11,056 nt of DNA from Gloeopeniophorella convolvens (taxonomy: Eukaryota; Basidiomycota; Agaricomycetes; Russulales), in the NCBI GenBank assembly GCA_022496205.1, contig WTXD01000370.1, positions 1-11,056 of the forward strand, written 5' to 3'. Of the stretch, positions 7,431-11,056 are shown piece after piece (within the stretch, counting starts at the first letter, position 1; the number at the start of each line of letters is the position of its first letter). A program made the translations under genes and the position numbers. The notes under the pieces are model-generated. The model searched no databases and was not told the DNA's origin. It saw nothing but the letters and a program-made list of their open reading frames with translations.

Positions 7431-10400
7431 ATGTCCTCAAGGTCGGTCCGATCCTCCGACATCTCCTTCGCCGTCCTCCTGCTGACTGTCCCGGGCAAAC
7501 AGGTTGGACCGGCTCCTCCTTCTTCTTGACACCGGTTCGACAACCTCAGTGAGGACAACAGCCGCCAAACAACTAGCACAACTCGCCGCAAAGTCTGTCA
7601 TCTCAGATGTTGCTCTCGAAGACGATGTCAAAGCACACCGTCACCACCAGCCCCTTGGGGATCCATCCGGATGGACTGAGCTTATGGCCGTTATAGCACG
7701 GGTAATTATGGCGTCGGTCTTTGCTCTGCGCGCATATATTGACTCGTCGCTAGGTTTTGCCTTACCTCCACTCGAGGTCGCATGAAACTCGATCGGCTGC
7801 GTCCAATGCGCTTTCCCAGATCTTCACACTCGTCCCGCTCTGGCATCCTTTCCAGGATGGCGCGAACGGATCTGAAGCGTCCTCCCGTCTTCTGCCACCA
7901 CCCGATTTTCCTATGCTCTCGGTCGAAGAACTGGTGCAAAAGGGCACACTACTTCTCGCGTCGTCAGGCAAAGAGTTTGTAAGGCCGACCGGCATCCTCC
8001 AATCTTCTAGCGAAGTCAAAAAGGCGCGCAAAGAAGCCATGGGTCGTCTTGGGCTTGATTTCCTCGATGGTTTCGGCGGAAACGACGACATGGATCTAGA
8101 CAAGGAGCTCGCTGCTGACAGCGAAGCCGACGCTCAGGTGCCTGCTGAGGGCGAGAATGCCATGAATGAAGACTCGTCTCCTGTCTCCACGAGCCCGCCT
8201 CTTGAGCTTGGCGCTAGGGTGAAGAAAAGATCCCCTTCCCCGCGGTCGAAGTCATCAACACCTGTCGCACCATCTCCTTCAGCTCCGACAGGCCCTCAGC
8301 CTGATGACAATATGAACGGACTCTCCGCCCGTGAGCGTAATCGCCTGAAACGTAAGCGCAAACAGGGCAATACTGCATTCGTGCAGGCGCCTCCTCCAAC
8401 CACGAATTCCAAATTCCAAGCGACTGCTACCGGCTCTGCGAACAAGTGAGTAGCTTTGTGTCTCGGCGACCCCTTACAAAGGCTCATACCATTTTTAGAG
8501 CTCGCCTTGTCGCTACAGAAGAAAAACCTGCACCTCCCTCGAGAGTTGAGAGTCCGACAGCGCCTGAGAAGGTCGTCATCGATCCGTCAAAGGGAGGCGC
8601 TGTGTCTCCCAAGACGTCTCAGCAGTCCCAAGCCCTGGAAGTAGAGGCAGGGCAGTGGGTCTGGGACGGACTAGTCAAGATCCTCGAAGTCGACCTGTTC
8701 AGTCCAGCGTGGGAAGTGCGGCATGGGGCTGCTATGGCCCTGCGTGAGCTGCTTAAGACCCAAGGCAAATATGGAGGCACAAGAGGTTTGCCTATTTTAT
8801 CGCTCCTTTAATTAAAATGACTCAACTTCATCTAGCCGGTACTTCAACTACTGAGAATGATGACGGTCATGAACGATGGTGCAACGCCCTCGCTGCCAAA
8901 CTTCTATGCATCTTCATTCTTGACCGTTTTGGTGACTTCGTCTCGGATCAGGTCGTTGCGCCCGTGCGCGAAACCGTCTCCCAAACTCTTGCTTCCCTTC
9001 TTCTACACATGCCGCGCCGTTCGGTCTTACATGTGCATTCAGTTCTTCTCCAAATGATACGGCAGGACTTCTCTATCCCTACTGGTGCCAAGGGCACGGG
9101 GTTGGAGAAGAGTCATATCTGGGAGGTTCGGCATGCTGGCCTACTTGGTATCAAATACGAAGTCGCTGTCCGAAGTGACGTCGTCGAGGCAGAATTCGTC
9201 GTCAAGTTGGTAAATCCAGAAGACGAGATCAAAGTCGAGGATGGTACCAGGCCGCGGAACGGTATCGAATTGCAGGAATCGGCCAGCGCGGATGTCAAGA
9301 TGGAGGATGTCCGGGAGATGGAGGATGTGAAAATGGAAGTCGTCGAGGCCTCCCACGTCGAGGTCGAGAACAGTGTTAAAACGGAGGCCTCCTTCTCTGA
9401 ACCAGGTCCTCAGCGTATCTTACAAGACGTGGTTGACGCCGCCGTGCTCGGGCAAGTGTCCCACGTGTATGATCGCTGTTGTCTTCTGACGCCGTTGTTC
9501 CACAGCCTCGGCGACCGTGACGATGACGTTCGCTCGGTTGCTGCATCTTGTCTTATCCCCGTGGCCACCCACCTTGTCCGACAGCTACCATCATGCTTGA
9601 GTCTCGTATTGGCCGTTTTGTGGAATTGTTTGGGCGACATGAAGGACGACCTTAGCTCCAGTGTCGGTGCCGTCATGGACCTACTCGGTATATTGCTCTT
9701 CCGACCCCCACCAATTCTGTGATGCTGACACCTTCCAGGTAAACTTGTATCCTATGATGAAGTTATCAGCATCTTGGGCGATAGTTCGACATCGTATGCC
9801 CCGTTCAATCGCATATGCTAGCTGCCGCTCATATTGAACTCCTAGATTACCACTCACCGACCTCGCTCCCAAACTTTTCCCGTTCTTCCGGCATACAATA
9901 CCGACGGTCCGCCTGGCAGTGGTCGAGACGCTTCATTCGTTCATGAACGTCCCCTCTCTTCCAAAGGAATGGGTTGCCACTCCACTCCTTCGGCTCCTTT
10001 TCCAGAACCTAGTTGTCGAAGAGCGCACGGACGTGCGCAGAGAGACCATCAACACCTGGAATACTGCTATCGACCTGCTGCATTCTAGGCCGGGCTGGAT
10101 GGAGAATGTCGTCACCTCAGCGCAACTATTCGAGTGGTTTGAGATCATGATGACGCCGATGGGCTTCCCTGTCGAAGCATCCGGCTTCTACGACCCTTTG
10201 GCCTCAGAAAACGGGGCGCATGCCGCGGCGGAGCGACACAACGTAGACAAGAATATGCTTGCGCAGGATCTTACCTTAGTTTCGCCTGACACAGTGTGGA
10301 GGGCGCGCATCGCCGCTGCGACTGCCATGGCATACCTTGTTGCATCGTGGAACTGCGCGGTACGTTTCCTTTCGCGGTCACCCAAATTCCTGACTCATGG

Positions 10401-11056
10401 CAGTTATAGTCACAGAGTGTGGACGACGTCTTCCAACCCATCCTCCTTCACTATGTCGAGTCGAGTAGCATGCTGCAGAAGGTGCTCACGGCCATCGTCA
10501 CCGAGGAATGGGCGAAGCGGTATGAAGCCGAGCCTTCTGACACGCCGCGTACGCCACTCATCGAGGTCTCAAACCTGGCCCGTGAGATGAGCAGTCGAAC
10601 CCTGGCGTGGCTACAGAGCGCCACCAGCAGCCTATCACGAGATGGCGTTTACCCTTGCGCGGATTCACGGGGAGTGCTTGACCCTCCTGCAGAGCTTTGG
10701 CTACGACTGCAAGCTCCCCTGGTCCGAGATTCCCACCCTTGGCACCGAGATCGATCTGACGGGCACCAAACCGGGTGGCTTCTCGCTCGCGTCCGCCGAG
10801 GCATCTGTGAACCAGGACTACACCAAGCTGAAGGAGCGCCTCGGCAAGACGAAGAAGCGCGAGCTCGGCGCCATCGCGGAGAAGCGCAAACTGTCATTTC
10901 CAGCATCGAGCGCTACAAGGAGGTCAAGGCTCAGCACGATATCCGCGTTTGCGCGGCTTTCGCCGCGGCATACGTCGCGCTCAAGAGCACCCCGGACAAA
11001 GTCAGCCCAATTGTGAAGGGCGTAATGAACGGAATAAAGGTGCGCCTGTGCTTCGT
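7431..11056 (+). CDS. MOT1: Mot1/BTAF1, SNF2-family TBP-removing ATPase: N-terminal HEAT-repeat half, right-truncated
   Basis: Mot1 binds TBP through N-terminal HEAT repeats and strips it from DNA with a C-terminal Snf2 ATPase; only the N-terminal half is here. Exons 7431-7441, 7503-7701, 7754-8445, 8499-8785, 8836-9687, 9739-9793, 9846-10359 and 10410 to about 11039 join in phase; introns are 50-61 nt. The start MSSRLDRLLLLLDTGST matches the Mot1 N-terminus but needs the 11-nt first exon. Visible parts: HEAT helices (VLPYLHSRSHETRSAASNAL), a KARKEAMGRLGLDFLDG block, a Ser/Pro-rich linker with a basic nuclear-signal-like RNRLKRKRKQ (residues 265-274), a HEAT block WDGLVKILEVDLFSPAWEVR near 355, an acidic insert with four SUMO consensus sites (528-580), then the conserved Mot1 middle region to KSTPDKVSPIVKGVMNGIK. 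Frame shifts at 10620 and 10891-10892 enclose 270 nt whose shifted frame (PPAAYHEMAFTLARIHGEC) is the conserved one. A likely donor GTGCGC begins at 11040. Confidence 0.94.
9228..9386 (+). other. Acidic insert of Mot1 with four psi-K-x-E SUMO consensus sites
   Basis: Within exon 5 of MOT1 the frame reads IKVE (9228-9239), VKME (9294-9305), VKME (9327-9338) and VKTE (9375-9386), placing candidate lysines at residues 529, 551, 562 and 578. The DNA around the two VKME sites is an imperfect short repeat built on GATGTCAAGATGGAG. The segment is acidic and low in hydrophobic residues, so it is probably a disordered loop between HEAT repeats. Confidence 0.6.
10620..10892 (+). other. Pair of opposite frame shifts in MOT1 exon 8
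   Basis: The exon reads LAREMSSRTLAWLQS up to 10619. One surplus base at 10620 (or two missing) moves the conserved reading to the next frame for 90 codons (10621-10890). After AAA at 10890 only CT precedes GTC ATT TCC, so one base is missing and the original frame returns. No GT...AG intron could explain either change. Confidence 0.8.

Noticed and set aside
1..11056. Biosynthetic or defence gene cluster built around the transporter, oxygenase and membrane protein
   Set aside because: The oxygenase is a JMJD5-type protein hydroxylase and MOT1 and the TBC protein are housekeeping genes. No synthase, NLR or other core enzyme is present.

Overview
The window looks like nuclear DNA of a filamentous basidiomycete (an inference). 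Five protein genes can be built by joining exons across introns of about 46-92 nt with GT...AG ends, several with CTGAC-type branch sites. Base composition is moderately GC-rich, gene spacing is tight, and no bacterial operon logic, tRNA, rRNA, transposon or CRISPR array is visible.

Layout: (1) 1-1916, minus strand, a TBC-domain Rab GTPase-activating protein of the TBC1D5 type. It runs off the left edge and its frame is broken by about ten single-base-scale indels. (2) 1917-2466, a divergent intergenic region. (3) 2467-4066, plus strand, a complete five-exon major facilitator of the monocarboxylate transporter (SLC16/MCT) type, 453 aa. (4) 4067-4457, a convergent 3' region with poly(A) signals on both strands. 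(5) 4458-5213, minus strand, a four-exon gene for a 192-aa protein with four predicted membrane spans and no family I recognise. (6) 5650 to about 7065, minus strand, a JmjC-domain 2-oxoglutarate oxygenase of the JMJD5/KDM8 type whose start is unresolved. (7) About 7066-7430, a head-to-head promoter region. (8) 7431 to the right edge, plus strand, the HEAT-repeat half of MOT1/BTAF1, the SNF2-family remover of TBP from DNA. It has one pair of compensating frame shifts near its visible end.

The genes look like ordinary, mostly conserved neighbours (vesicle traffic, solute transport, a membrane protein, protein hydroxylation, transcription) and not a functional cluster. I found no convincing new multi-gene system. 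The points worth a second look are the dense indels in the TBC gene, the paired frame shifts in MOT1, a 22-nt microexon carrying the iron-ligand aspartate of the JmjC gene, a cluster of four SUMO consensus sites in the Mot1 protein, and the unassigned four-span membrane protein.
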